Source: a virus. Taken from it: a stretch of 27,990 bases of DNA. The stretch covers positions 1 to 27,990 of the IMG/VR virus record IMGVR_UViG_3300037242_000077; one strand, 5' to 3'. Shown here in pieces: positions 12,104-20,391 of the stretch. The translations under genes were made by a program, and so were the position numbers. A model generated the notes under the pieces. That model made no database searches. It had not been told where the DNA came from and was given only the letters and a program-made list of their open reading frames with translations. Each line of letters starts with the position of its first letter. The first letter of the stretch is position 1.

Positions 12104-13460
12104 TCTGATCCGGCGCCGGTCCGAGGTGAGGGCCACCGGTAACCAACTCTCGATGCCGGACTACCTCCGACTGTGGGAGCAGTTCGGCTACAACGGCGTC
12201 TCCTACGTCATCCCGGGCGGAAACATCGTCGAGATGACGGCGCTGATGGCGCAGCGCAATCCCATCGTCGCCGCCTGCATCATGGCCCGCCAGCTGGTCT
12301 TCTCCGACGTTCGCCTGGCCTATCGCCGCCGACTCAAGGGACAGGTCGGGCCTCTCTACACCGACCAGACCCTCTCGTTGCTCCAGACCCCCTGGCCGCA
12401 GGGCACGACCTCCGACCTCTTCTCTCGGATGGAGGTCGACGGCTCGCTCTTCGGCAATTCGTACTGGGTCAACTCCGGTGAACGCCTGACCCGACTCGAT
12501 CCGCCGTGCGTGAAGATCGTGACCGGCGACGTCGACGACGTCATCACCGGCAAGCCCTATGGCAAGGTGCTGCTGGGGTACATCGTCGAGGACCGCTCCA
12601 AGCACACGGTCGCAACCTTCATGCCGGACGAGGTGGCTCACTACCGGCCGCAGCCGGATCCGAACCACGAGTTCAGGGGACTCTCCTGGCTCGGTAGCCT
12701 GCTCCCGGACGTGGTTGCCGACATGGACCTCAGCGACTACAAGCACGCTTTCCTGGCCAACGCGGCGACACCGAACATCGTCTTCTCCTTCACCCAGCCG
12801 ATCGGCGAGGACGCGCTGCGGCGGTTCATGGAGAAGGTCGAGGGCCGCCACACCGGTCCTCAGTCCGGCTTCAAGAGCCTCTACCTCGGCGCCGGCGTCG
12901 ATGCCAAGGTGGTCGGCTCCAACTTCTCCGACCTGGCCATGGACGCGGTCCAGTCCGCCGGCGAGACGCGGATCGCCGCGGCGGCCGGCGTCCCACCATC
13001 CTTGATGGGAATCTCGGAGGGGCTGAAAGGGTCGGCGCTCAACGCCGGCAACTACGCCTCGGCTCGCAGGAACTTCTCCGACCGGATCATCCGGCCCAAC
13101 TGGCGCTCTGCCTGTGGGGCGCTGCAGACCCTCCTGGGCCCGCTCCAGGCCGGAGTGGAGCTCTGGTACGACGACCGGGAGACATCCTTTCTCCAGGCCG
13201 ACATGCAGGACGCCGCCGAGGTTCGGCAGGCCGACTCAGCGACCCTGCTGAACCTCATCAACTCGGGCTTCGTGCCTGATACCGCTGTGCTGGCGGTGAG
13301 GACCGGCGACTGGTCCTACCTCGAGCACACCGGTCTGATCTCGGTGCAGATGCAGCCCATCAAGGCCAAGGACGCCGAGGACGACACCATACCCATCGCC
13401 CCGGTCCCGATCAAGGGCAAGGGCATCAAAGCTCCCGCTGCCGATGAGGAACCAGTGTGA
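12093..13460 (+). CDS. Portal protein, HK97 family
   Basis: 455 aa from TTG 12093. Typical HK97-like portal signals are ALMAQRNPIVAACIMARQLVFSDV early on, LFSRMEVDGSLFGNSYWV, a DEVAHYRPQPDP segment, and the hallmark crown/stem region IAAAAGVPPSLMGISEG with NYASARRNFSDRIIRPNW. The portal forms the dodecameric gate at one capsid vertex through which terminase pumps DNA. The C-terminal tail is Lys/Ala/Pro-rich and disordered. It overlaps the protease gene by 4 nt. Confidence 0.92.
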   Translation: MLADLIRRRSEVRATGNQLSMPDYLRLWEQFGYNGVSYVIPGGNIVEMTALMAQRNPIVAACIMARQLVFSDVRLAYRRRLKGQVGPLYTDQTLSLLQTPWPQGTTSDLFSRMEVDGSLFGNSYWVNSGERLTRLDPPCVKIVTGDVDDVITGKPYGKVLLGYIVEDRSKHTVATFMPDEVAHYRPQPDPNHEFRGLSWLGSLLPDVVADMDLSDYKHAFLANAATPNIVFSFTQPIGEDALRRFMEKVEGRHTGPQSGFKSLYLGAGVDAKVVGSNFSDLAMDAVQSAGETRIAAAAGVPPSLMGISEGLKGSALNAGNYASARRNFSDRIIRPNWRSACGALQTLLGPLQAGVELWYDDRETSFLQADMQDAAEVRQADSATLLNLINSGFVPDTAVLAVRTGDWSYLEHTGLISVQMQPIKAKDAEDDTIPIAPVPIKGKGIKAPAADEEPV

Positions 13461-14632
13461 AACTCAAACTTCGCTCAGCCATCGCGGTCCACCACACCGC
13501 GACCGACACCGGCTCCTGGGATGGCCCGGCCGCCGAGAAGGCGCTGCCGAACGACGATGGCGAGGCCCTCTACAAGCAGGAGTACGCCTGGGTCGATCCC
13601 AAGGCGGACCCGGATACCAAGTCCGCCTACAAGTTCCCTCACCACGACGTGAGCGATGGGAAGGTGGGCGCCGCCAACACCAGCGCCTGCTCGGCTGGGA
13701 TCGGTGTGCTCAACGGTGGCCGCGGCGGCACGGTGATTCCAGAAGCCGACGTCCAGGGCGTCTACGACCACCTGGCCGCGCACCTCAAGGACGCCAAGAA
13801 GGATGTCCCGGAGCTGAAGTCGGCAGCCCCCGCGCTCGGCCGCGAGATCCGCGATGCCTTCATGCCCTGGGCAGTGGAGCTCCGGGCCCAAGCCGACGGC
13901 GACGGCACCGAGCTTCACGGCCACTTCTCCAAGTACCTGAAGTGGTACCGGGTCGATTCCATGTTCGAGGGCTCGTTCATGGAGCGGATCATGCCCGGGG
14001 CGTTCGACAACACCATCGCCCAGCACCGCTCGCAGATGCGCGTGTGCTTCAACCACGGCTTCGACCCGTCGATCGGCGACAAGCCGCTTGGGCCGATCGA
14101 GACCCTCGATGGGTCTGGCGAGGGAGCCGAATACGGCGTGCCCCTCCTGGACACGGACTACAACCGCGACCAGGTCCTTCCTCTCCTGGAAGGACGCCTG
14201 ATGAATGGCAAGCGGTCCGGGTCGATGCTGGGCGCCTCGATGGCCTTCTCGGCCACCGACGACACCTGGGATATGAAGCCTCGGCCGACCCAGGACAACC
14301 CCGACAGCCTGCCGCGTAGGTCGGTCAATGAGGCCCGCGTCTACGAGTTCGGGCCTGTCACCTTCCCGGCCAGCTCCAGCGCCACGGCAGGAGTCAGGTC
14401 GGGCACCGATGAATTCATCGAGCACTTGCTCAAGGACCCGAGGTTCGCTCTGCAACTCGCAAAGCGGTCGAGCCTCAGCTACGTCGACAAGGCGATTGAG
14501 GCCGCGCGCAGCCGTGCTGGCGCAGCCGACCCGGCGACCGAACCCGATGAGCCGACCAGTGGTGGCTCCAGGGCCGCAGGAATGCTCGCGCGTCAAGCCG
14601 AGCGACACCCGCTTATGGAGTTCAAGCCATGA
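13457..14632 (+). CDS. HK97-type prohead protease with extra N-terminal domain
   Basis: 391 aa from GTG 13457. Residues 1-125 are a separate domain (DGPAAEKALPNDDG, SAYKFPHHDVSDG, CSAGIGVLNGGRGG, VYDHLAAHLKDAK) that I know from other actinobacterial phages, fused to the protease. The protease core runs about 150-305: FEGSFMERIMPGAFDN, CFNHGFDP with the catalytic His, LGASMAF with the nucleophile Ser, and EARVYEFGPVTFPA with the acidic residue. It cleaves capsid scaffold/delta peptides during maturation. The C-terminal tail (Ala/Pro/Ser-rich) may act as scaffold, since no separate scaffold gene is present. Confidence 0.88.
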   Translation: MKLKLRSAIAVHHTATDTGSWDGPAAEKALPNDDGEALYKQEYAWVDPKADPDTKSAYKFPHHDVSDGKVGAANTSACSAGIGVLNGGRGGTVIPEADVQGVYDHLAAHLKDAKKDVPELKSAAPALGREIRDAFMPWAVELRAQADGDGTELHGHFSKYLKWYRVDSMFEGSFMERIMPGAFDNTIAQHRSQMRVCFNHGFDPSIGDKPLGPIETLDGSGEGAEYGVPLLDTDYNRDQVLPLLEGRLMNGKRSGSMLGASMAFSATDDTWDMKPRPTQDNPDSLPRRSVNEARVYEFGPVTFPASSSATAGVRSGTDEFIEHLLKDPRFALQLAKRSSLSYVDKAIEAARSRAGAADPATEPDEPTSGGSRAAGMLARQAERHPLMEFKP

Positions 14633-16146
14633 CTCTCGAGGAGATGAGGAAGCGCGTTCTGGCCCTTCAGGCCGAGATGCGTGGTCTCACCGACAAGCAG
14701 ACCAAGTTCGAGGCGGATGCCGCGGACGACAAGATCGCAGCCGACAAGAAGGCTCCGGCCCTGACCGAGGACGAGGAGAAGCGCTTCAAGGAAGTGCTGG
14801 CCGAGGCCGACACGGCGCTGCCGGAGCTGCGCCAGCTGGAAGAGCGTGCCCAGAAGGTGGCGGCCCTCCAGGGAGCTGCGACCGGACGCACTGACGGGTT
14901 CAGCGCGCCGGCGCAGCACAACAGTCGCAACCCCTTCGAGATCGACCTCAGGGACGCACGCCCCGAGGCTCGCAGCGAACGGCGGGACGCGGCGCTCAAG
15001 ATCGTCGAGGAGTCGGAGAAGCGCTACCGCTTCTCGTCTCGGCAGATGGACGAATTCGACCGGCTGCTCCGAGCGGGCAAGTCGGCCAACCTGGACTCGG
15101 ACTACATCGCCCAGCGGGCGATCATCACTGAGTCCGACGCCTACCACCGGGCCTTCATGAAGGGCCTCGGCGGAGACACGGTCTTCGAGCCTGACGAGGC
15201 CCGAGCCATCTCGGCCTACCGCGAGCTGGAGCGGCGCGCTGCGTCTGAGGGCACCATGTCCGCAGGCGGGTACGGCGTCCCGGTCCTGATCGACCCAACC
15301 ATCGTCCTGACCTCAGGAGCGCTCGACGCTCCGATCATGGCCATCTCAAAGGTGGTCACGATCACGACCGATCAGTGGAAGGGCGTCACTTCCACCGGCC
15401 TGACCTTCGAGATCACCCAGGAAGCGAGCGTTGTCGCTGACAAGACCCCGACCCTGGCCCAGCCCACCATCCCGGTCTACCGGGCGGATGGGTTCATCCC
15501 CTACTCCTTCGAGATCGGGGAGGACTACCCCGGCTTCGCCGAGGAGATGGCCGGCCTTTTGGAGCAGGGGTACATCAACCTGCTCGCCCAGAGCACCATG
15601 ACCGGTTCTGGAAGCAGCTACCCGACCGGGATCTTCACCGCGCTCAAGGCCTCCGGTGGCAACTGCGCCAACGGCACCTCGGGCAAGGAGGTCACGCTGA
15701 CCACCCTGGGGACCCTCGGGGCGATCGACATCCGCGATTGCTGGAGCTCTCTCGGTGAGCTGTTCCGGCAGCGGTCGAGCTGGGTCATGAACGTGACGAC
15801 CGAGTCGGTCATCCGAGCGTTCGGCAACAACCTGGCGCTCTCTGACTTCACCCAGGACCTGACCGCGCAGGGCGTCGACAAGCTGGTGAGCCGGCCAGTG
15901 GTCCTCTCGGACTACGCGCCGACCTACAGCACGGCGACCACCACCGTCACCCAGTACTGCGTGCTCGGAGACTTCTCGAAGTTCCTGATCGTGCAGCGAG
16001 CGGGGATGGTGGTCGAGCAGGTGCAGCACCTGTTCGATCCCACGACCGGCCGTCCCACTGGTCAGCGCGCGTGGCTGGCCTGGAGCCGATACGGCCACAA
16101 CGCCTTGGACAGCAACCCCTTCCGGGTCCTGTCCAACGGAGGCTGA
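14629..16146 (+). CDS. Major capsid protein, HK97 fold
   Basis: 505 aa from ATG 14629 (ATGA overlap with the protease). Residues 1-85 are a long coiled coil (the delta/scaffold region), followed by a disordered charged part to about 200. The mature subunit probably starts near EGTMSAGGYGVPVLID, the usual first segment after protease cleavage. Later family segments are SFEIGEDYPGFAEEMAGLLEQG, SYPTGIFTALKA (E-loop/P-domain area), VMNVTTESVIRAFGNN and the closing WSRYGHNALDSNPFRVL. It builds the icosahedral shell. Larger than HK97 gp5 (385 aa) because of the long N-terminal arm. Confidence 0.93.
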   Translation: MTLEEMRKRVLALQAEMRGLTDKQTKFEADAADDKIAADKKAPALTEDEEKRFKEVLAEADTALPELRQLEERAQKVAALQGAATGRTDGFSAPAQHNSRNPFEIDLRDARPEARSERRDAALKIVEESEKRYRFSSRQMDEFDRLLRAGKSANLDSDYIAQRAIITESDAYHRAFMKGLGGDTVFEPDEARAISAYRELERRAASEGTMSAGGYGVPVLIDPTIVLTSGALDAPIMAISKVVTITTDQWKGVTSTGLTFEITQEASVVADKTPTLAQPTIPVYRADGFIPYSFEIGEDYPGFAEEMAGLLEQGYINLLAQSTMTGSGSSYPTGIFTALKASGGNCANGTSGKEVTLTTLGTLGAIDIRDCWSSLGELFRQRSSWVMNVTTESVIRAFGNNLALSDFTQDLTAQGVDKLVSRPVVLSDYAPTYSTATTTVTQYCVLGDFSKFLIVQRAGMVVEQVQHLFDPTTGRPTGQRAWLAWSRYGHNALDSNPFRVLSNGG

Positions 16147-16182
16147 CCCTCTCGTGGCCAACTTCCCCGCTCCGCTACCAAA

Positions 16183-16208
16183 GCCGCCCTTCCCCCCGGA
16201 CGGGCGGC
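16183..16208 (+). terminator. Upstream hairpin after the capsid gene
   Basis: GCCGCCC (16183-16189) pairs with GGGCGGC (16202-16208) around a 12-nt C-rich loop, 25 nt upstream of the stronger hairpin. There is no U tract. It may add to pausing or stabilise the capsid mRNA 3' end. Confidence 0.4.
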
Positions 16209-16232
16209 CGCCAGTCTAGCCCCCCCCTCTCG

Positions 16233-16260
16233 GGGCGTCCGCCTTCGGGCGGGCGCCCTT
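16233..16260 (+). terminator. Strong UUCG-loop hairpin after the capsid gene
   Basis: An 11-bp stem (GGGCGTCCGCC with GGCGGGCGCCC, one T-G wobble) closes on a TTCG tetraloop, followed by CTTTGGGGG. C(UUCG)G is an exceptionally stable loop. It lies 87 nt after the capsid stop and 29 nt before the next gene. It is probably a (partial) terminator that lets capsid mRNA exceed the downstream head-tail genes. The U tract is short, so termination may be leaky. Confidence 0.7.
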
Positions 16261-16288
16261 TGGGGGACTCTCAGAGGAGGGAATCTCT

Positions 16289-16564
16289 TTGGCGAAAGAC
16301 ATTGTGTTTGCGCGCGACGGCGCCCTGCTCCAACTCGACAATGGACTGCCCTACCGGGTCTTCAAGGGACAGGCGTGGGCAGCAGAGGACCCCTTGGTGA
16401 AGCGGTGGCCCGCGCACTTCGTGGACACGCCAGACGTGTTCCACTCCGACGGACCGCCCACCACACCCGACGATGCACCGGTCGAGCGTGCCGTTGCCGC
16501 ACCCGGGCAGAAGCGTGGGTACATCCGGCGCACCCCTCAGCCGGAGTCGGCCAGCTCGTGGTGA
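16289..16564 (+). CDS. Small head-region structural protein
   Basis: 91 aa from TTG 16289, SD GAGGAGGG at 16274-16281. It reads DIVFARDGALLQLDNG, YRVFKGQAWAAEDPLVKRWPAHF, then a Pro/Asp-rich stretch and a basic tail (PGQKRGYIRRTP). Small proteins with the GQ-WAADDPLV-R segment commonly follow the capsid gene in actinophages; they may be a head decoration or completion protein. Function inferred from position. Confidence 0.6.
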   Translation: MAKDIVFARDGALLQLDNGLPYRVFKGQAWAAEDPLVKRWPAHFVDTPDVFHSDGPPTTPDDAPVERAVAAPGQKRGYIRRTPQPESASSW

Positions 16565-18018
16565 ATGGGCCGAAGCACGACGTCCTGATGGGCTACCTGC
16601 ATGGGAACGACACTGCAGCCACCTTCCAGAAGTCGCTCTTCGACCTCTTCGGCTACGACATGGCCCACGAGGGCCGGATCCGGCACTGGGTGTCTGTCAG
16701 GGCCCCGATCATGGGCATCCCCGACGCGCGGAACTCGCTCTGCCAGCAAGTGCTCAAGAGCGACGCTCAGTGGCTGTTCATGCTCGACGCGGACATGGGG
16801 TTCGAGCCGATCCTGCTCGACCTCCTGCTCTCGGTGGCGGATCCCAAGGAGCGGCCGATCGTCGGGGGCCTGGCTTTCTCACAGCGCGAGGCCGTCCCTG
16901 ATGGGCGCAACGGATTCCGCACCTACCCCACTCCCACCATCTTCGACTGGCGCCCGCATCCCCAGAAGGACGACGGCAGCTACCGATTCATCGGCCGGCT
17001 GCACTACCCGGTGAACACGCTGATTCAGGCCGGGGCCACAGGGGGCGCGGTGCTGGTAATCCACCGGTCTGTGCTGGAGCGGATCCAGACGAGAGATGGC
17101 GACCAGTGGTTCACGAGGATTCCGGACGCCGGCGGCGAGATGCAGGGCGAGGACATCTCCTTCTTCGACCGCTGCCGGCAGCTCGAGATCCCGCTCCACA
17201 TCCACACCGGGATCAGGACGACCCACTTCAAGCATCGCTGGCTGGCCGAGGAGGACTACTGGCAGAGCTTCTTCGCCCCGCCCGCGACCGAAGAAGTGGA
17301 CGTGATCGTGCCAGTGCTCCACCGGCCGCAGAACGTGAAGCCACTCATGGAGTCGCTTCGCGCATCGACCGGACTCGCTAGAGCCTGGTTCGTCACCGAG
17401 CCCGATGACGACGAGGAAGCCGAGGAGGTCCGGAGCCGCGGCGGCCGGCTGATCCCTCACGCCGGGACCTTCTCTGAGAAGGTGAACCATGCCTTCCGCT
17501 ACCTGGCCACGCCTCCGATCGAGGCCGCCCCGTGGGTGCTCCTGGTCGGTGACGACGTCCGCTTCCGGCCCGGGTGGCTCGACCACGCCCAGGACATCGC
17601 TCGCCGCTACAACGCGATGGTGGTCGGGACGAACGACCTGGCCAATGCGCGGGTGATGCGCGGCGAGCACGCCACCCATCCGATGATCTCCCGGGCTTAC
17701 GTCGACGAACTCGGCTCCTCATGGGACGGCCCGGGCGTGGTCTGCCACGAGGGTTACCGGCACTGGTACGTCGACGACGAGATCTGCAAGGTAGCCGTGC
17801 AGCGCGGAGTCTTTCAGGCTGCTCTGGCCTCCGAGGTCGAGCACCTCCACCCGATGGTTGGCAAGTCCGAGATGGACGAGGTCTACCAGCTCGGCCAGGC
17901 GCACACCGTCGAGGATGGCAAGCTCTTCCAGTCCCGCCTGGCCCGGTTCGCCGGTGGACCCAACCGTGACCAGCGTCGGCATCCGGAGAAGCGGCCGCAG
18001 CTGGTCCTGGCTCGGTGA
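16561..18018 (+). CDS. Double-domain family-2-type glycosyltransferase in the head operon
   Basis: 485 aa from GTG 16561 (GTGA overlap; GTG 16558 also possible). The N-terminal GT-A domain (about 1-235) has RAPIMGIPDARNSLCQQVL, the metal-binding LDADMG motif (DAD at 76-78), a GGAVLVIHR segment and GEDISFFDRCRQ with a later TTHFKHRW, a normal set of GT2 features. A second domain (about 242-450) begins VDVIVPVLHRPQNVKPLMESL, has AWVLLVGDDV-like text at about 325-335 (DD), and YVDDEICKVAVQRG near the end. It transfers sugar from nucleotide sugars, most likely to virion proteins made from the same operon. Acceptor unproven. Confidence 0.82.
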   Translation: MNGPKHDVLMGYLHGNDTAATFQKSLFDLFGYDMAHEGRIRHWVSVRAPIMGIPDARNSLCQQVLKSDAQWLFMLDADMGFEPILLDLLLSVADPKERPIVGGLAFSQREAVPDGRNGFRTYPTPTIFDWRPHPQKDDGSYRFIGRLHYPVNTLIQAGATGGAVLVIHRSVLERIQTRDGDQWFTRIPDAGGEMQGEDISFFDRCRQLEIPLHIHTGIRTTHFKHRWLAEEDYWQSFFAPPATEEVDVIVPVLHRPQNVKPLMESLRASTGLARAWFVTEPDDDEEAEEVRSRGGRLIPHAGTFSEKVNHAFRYLATPPIEAAPWVLLVGDDVRFRPGWLDHAQDIARRYNAMVVGTNDLANARVMRGEHATHPMISRAYVDELGSSWDGPGVVCHEGYRHWYVDDEICKVAVQRGVFQAALASEVEHLHPMVGKSEMDEVYQLGQAHTVEDGKLFQSRLARFAGGPNRDQRRHPEKRPQLVLAR

Positions 18019-18368
18019 GCGACGTCTCATCGGCGGCGCTGGACGCTGCCCAGAACGCGATCATCGTCTCGGGCACCTCGTACTACATGAGCCTCCACAA
18101 GGCCGATCCCGGCCAGACGGGCGCCAACGAGGGCTCCGAGGGAAGACAGCTGATCAAGTTCGGCTCTTCCTCCGGCGGTAGCCAGGCATCGACCGATGCT
18201 CAGACCTGGGCCTCGGCCGTGGGCGGGACGTACCCCTACTTCGGCATCTGGACAGCGTCGTCCGGAGGCACGTACCAGCGCGGTGGATCACTCACCAGCA
18301 CGATCGTCGTGCCCGGTGGCGCTGAGATCAACTTCCCGACCGGCGACATCCTCCTGGAGGCCGCATGA
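18015..18368 (+). CDS. Phage structural protein (SLHTADPG/TGANE type)
   Basis: 117 aa from GTG 18015 (GTGA overlap). YYMSLHKADPGQTGANEGSEG, then YPYFGIWTASSGGTYQRGGSL, is the recurring pattern of small beta-rich structural proteins in actinophages that databases often label tail-fibre repeat (Phage_fiber_rpt). The position between head and connector genes argues for a head decoration or neck component rather than a distal fibre. It is translated as part of the head-tail cluster. Confidence 0.6.
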   Translation: MSDVSSAALDAAQNAIIVSGTSYYMSLHKADPGQTGANEGSEGRQLIKFGSSSGGSQASTDAQTWASAVGGTYPYFGIWTASSGGTYQRGGSLTSTIVVPGGAEINFPTGDILLEAA

Positions 18369-18688
18369 CCGCAACGCCGGGCTACGTGGTCCTCTCGACC
18401 CCGCAGTCCAAGTACACGGTCGGCTCGCTGATCCCGCTCACCGCGACCTTCTACGACCTCCAAAACAACCTAGTGGATCCAGGCGCCGTCACCATCGAGT
18501 ACTCGCCGGCCGGGACCACCACGGTCACGGCGCTCGAGGACGTAACGCAGGTCTCGACCGGCGTCTACACCGGCGACCTGGACACGACCGGAATGGCTGT
18601 CGGCGATGTCCTGTGGGAGGCGGCCGGCACTGGAGCTTGCCAGGCCAACGGACAGGACCAGTTCACGCTCGACGAACTCCCCTTCTAG
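18365..18688 (+). CDS. Ig-like small structural protein
   Basis: 107 aa from ATG 18365 (ATGA overlap). An all-beta pattern SKYTVGSLIPLTATFYDLQNN, DPGAVTIEYSPAG, VSTGVYTGDLDTTG and VLWEAAGTG is that of an Ig/BppU-like sandwich seen in phage neck or head-fibre proteins. It has no catalytic features. It probably decorates the head or neck (inference). Confidence 0.55.
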   Translation: MTATPGYVVLSTPQSKYTVGSLIPLTATFYDLQNNLVDPGAVTIEYSPAGTTTVTALEDVTQVSTGVYTGDLDTTGMAVGDVLWEAAGTGACQANGQDQFTLDELPF

Positions 18689-18697
18689 GAGCGCCCC

Positions 18698-19378
18698 TTG
18701 AGCTACAACATCCCGCACCCGTTGTGCTCGCTTACCGACGTCAAGACGGCGATGAGCGTCGATGACACCAGCGACGACTACCAGCTCTCGATGTGCATCG
18801 AGGCGGCAAGTCGAGAGATCGAGCAGTACTGCGGGAGGCATTTCTGGCAGACCTCGACCGTCTACGCCCACATCATGACCGCTCTCAACTCCTGGGAGGT
18901 CCTCTTCCCCGAGGACGTGATGACGCTCAACGGCCTCGAGATCGCCCTGGACATGGCCGGCGACGGCACTTTCTCCACGGTCCTCGAGAACCCAACCCAG
19001 AACGAGGACGGCTCCCTGACCGGTGGAGACTTCCAGCTCGAGCCGCTGAACGGCAGGCTCAATGGCCAGCGGTGGCCCTGGGAGCGCTACCAGATGGTGG
19101 CTTCCCAGTACAACCCGATCTGGGGTGGCATCGCGTATCCCCGGCCCTACGTCCAGGCCCTGGTCAAGATCACCGCCCAGTGGGGCTGGGACTACGTGCC
19201 GGTTCCGGTCAAGCGAGCCTGCATCTACGAGACCATCTCGCTCCTTAAGGCCGGCGACGTGCCCTTCGGCGCCACCGCCTTCGGCGAGTCAGGCGTCCTT
19301 CGACTCCGGCCGACCATGCACCCCACGGCAGAACGGCTGCTGATTCCCTACGGGCGCGACGAGGTGCCAGTCTTTTGA
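18698..19378 (+). CDS. Head-tail connector, gp6-like
   Basis: 226 aa from TTG 18698 with SD AGGAGCGC. CSLTDVKTAM, DDYQLSMCIEAASREIEQYCGRHF and the later VPVPVKRACIYETISLL helix are the signature of gp6/gp15-type head-tail connectors (helical ring under the portal). An inserted beta part between (about 70-150) carries WPWERYQMVASQYNPIWG. It joins the portal to tail-completion proteins. Confidence 0.75.
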   Translation: MSYNIPHPLCSLTDVKTAMSVDDTSDDYQLSMCIEAASREIEQYCGRHFWQTSTVYAHIMTALNSWEVLFPEDVMTLNGLEIALDMAGDGTFSTVLENPTQNEDGSLTGGDFQLEPLNGRLNGQRWPWERYQMVASQYNPIWGGIAYPRPYVQALVKITAQWGWDYVPVPVKRACIYETISLLKAGDVPFGATAFGESGVLRLRPTMHPTAERLLIPYGRDEVPVF

Positions 19379-19821
19379 CTGCGACGGTGACCGCAATCGC
19401 GACGGCGATCGGACAGACCATCTCGGCCAATTGCCAAACCCCGGCGGGTAAACCGATCCGCTATCTCACGGAGCTGAGGGACCCGGTGAACCCGCCCGTC
19501 TTGCTGGTTGGAATCAGCAAGGTTGAGTACCACGCGGCCATGGGTCGCGGCAATGTCCCCCACTCGTTCGACGTGCATCTGATCCTGGCCCGGGCGAGCG
19601 ATCGCGCCGCGCTCCTGGCCATGGAGGCCTACATGTCCGCGGAGGGGCCTTCGTCGATCGCCTCTGCGGTGGAGACCAAGGACGAGAGCCTGGCACGGTC
19701 GCTAGGAGGCGTGGTGCAGGACTGCGTGTGCGTCGAATCGGGTCCTCCTGCGGGACTCAACATCGGAACCTCGGGTGCGGTCTATCTGATGGTGCCGTTC
19801 AAGGTGGAAGTTATCGCATGA
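19375..19821 (+). CDS. Tail terminator/minor tail completion-like protein
   Basis: 148 aa from TTG 19375 (TTGA overlap). A helix at the start (ATVTAIATAIGQTISANC) and the beta pattern PPVLLVGISKVEYHAAMGRG, HSFDVHLILARASD and YLMVPFKVEVIA fit the compact alpha-beta tail-terminator fold of siphophages. The order connector - this gene - tail tube supports the role. Sequence identity alone would not prove it. Confidence 0.5.
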   Translation: MTATVTAIATAIGQTISANCQTPAGKPIRYLTELRDPVNPPVLLVGISKVEYHAAMGRGNVPHSFDVHLILARASDRAALLAMEAYMSAEGPSSIASAVETKDESLARSLGGVVQDCVCVESGPPAGLNIGTSGAVYLMVPFKVEVIA

Positions 19822-19982
19822 AATACCGCGTCCTATCGGCGAATTTCGTCAAGCCCAAGGGCGAGCTGGTCGCCCCCGAGGACCTGCAAGGCCTGAACGT
19901 TCCCGCCCTCATCGAGGCCGGGCATCTAGCGGAAGAGCCGGACCCACCGGCGAAGGACAAGGAGCCGAAACCCAATGGCTAA
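19818..19982 (+). CDS. Small hypothetical tail-region protein
   Basis: 54 aa from ATG 19818 (ATGA overlap). It reads MKYRVLSANFVKPKGELV, APEDLQGLNVPALIEAGHL, then a Pro/Lys/Glu-rich tail. The helix-turn with NV-ALIEAGHL occurs in many small proteins preceding phage tail-tube genes and may assist assembly. It overlaps the tail-tube gene by 8 nt. Confidence 0.55.
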   Translation: MKYRVLSANFVKPKGELVAPEDLQGLNVPALIEAGHLAEEPDPPAKDKEPKPNG

Positions 19983-20391
19983 GATGAACCTGATCGCAGT
20001 CCAGGTGGTGGTCAACTCCGTTGACCTCAGCGCCTGGGTTGACACCGTGGACCTGGAAGAGGCCTACGCCGACACTGACACGACCGCATTCGGCAGCGGG
20101 TCCAAGACTCGCCAGGCGGGGCTTGGCGACCACAAGGTCACCCTCGATTTCCAGCAAGACTGGGCGCTCTCCGCGGTTGAGGCAACCATCTATCCCCTGC
20201 TCGGCACGACCGTGGCCGTCGCAATCGTGCCCGTCTCGGGGACGATGTCGTCGACCAACCCGGGCTACTTGTTCTCGGCGCTCATCAACAGCTGGCATCC
20301 CATCAACGGCAAGGTCGGCGACCTGGCGAAGAGCTCGGTCAGTTGGCCCGTCTCTGGCGGAGTGACCAAGCTCACCTCGGGCACTGTCTGA
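19975..20391 (+). CDS. Major tail (tube) protein
   Basis: 138 aa from ATG 19975. A beta-rich chain reads VVVNSVDLSAWVDTVDLEE, DTTAFGSGSKTRQAGLGDHKVTLDFQQD, ATIYPLLGTTVAVAIVPV and VGDLAKSSVSWPVSGG. The DLS ... V ... T-FG ... GL-D ... F-QD order is typical of compact siphovirus tube proteins. It is followed directly by the tail chaperone genes and the tape measure, the canonical context. It overlaps the chaperone start by one base (TGATG). Confidence 0.78.
   Translation: MAKMNLIAVQVVVNSVDLSAWVDTVDLEEAYADTDTTAFGSGSKTRQAGLGDHKVTLDFQQDWALSAVEATIYPLLGTTVAVAIVPVSGTMSSTNPGYLFSALINSWHPINGKVGDLAKSSVSWPVSGGVTKLTSGTV

Noticed and set aside
11943-12851. 302-aa - strand ORF
   Set aside because: Antisense to the portal gene, which has clear family motifs; no independent support.
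13475-14608. 377-aa - strand ORF
   Set aside because: Shadow of the prohead protease caused by high GC at third positions; it has no domain pattern and no SD.
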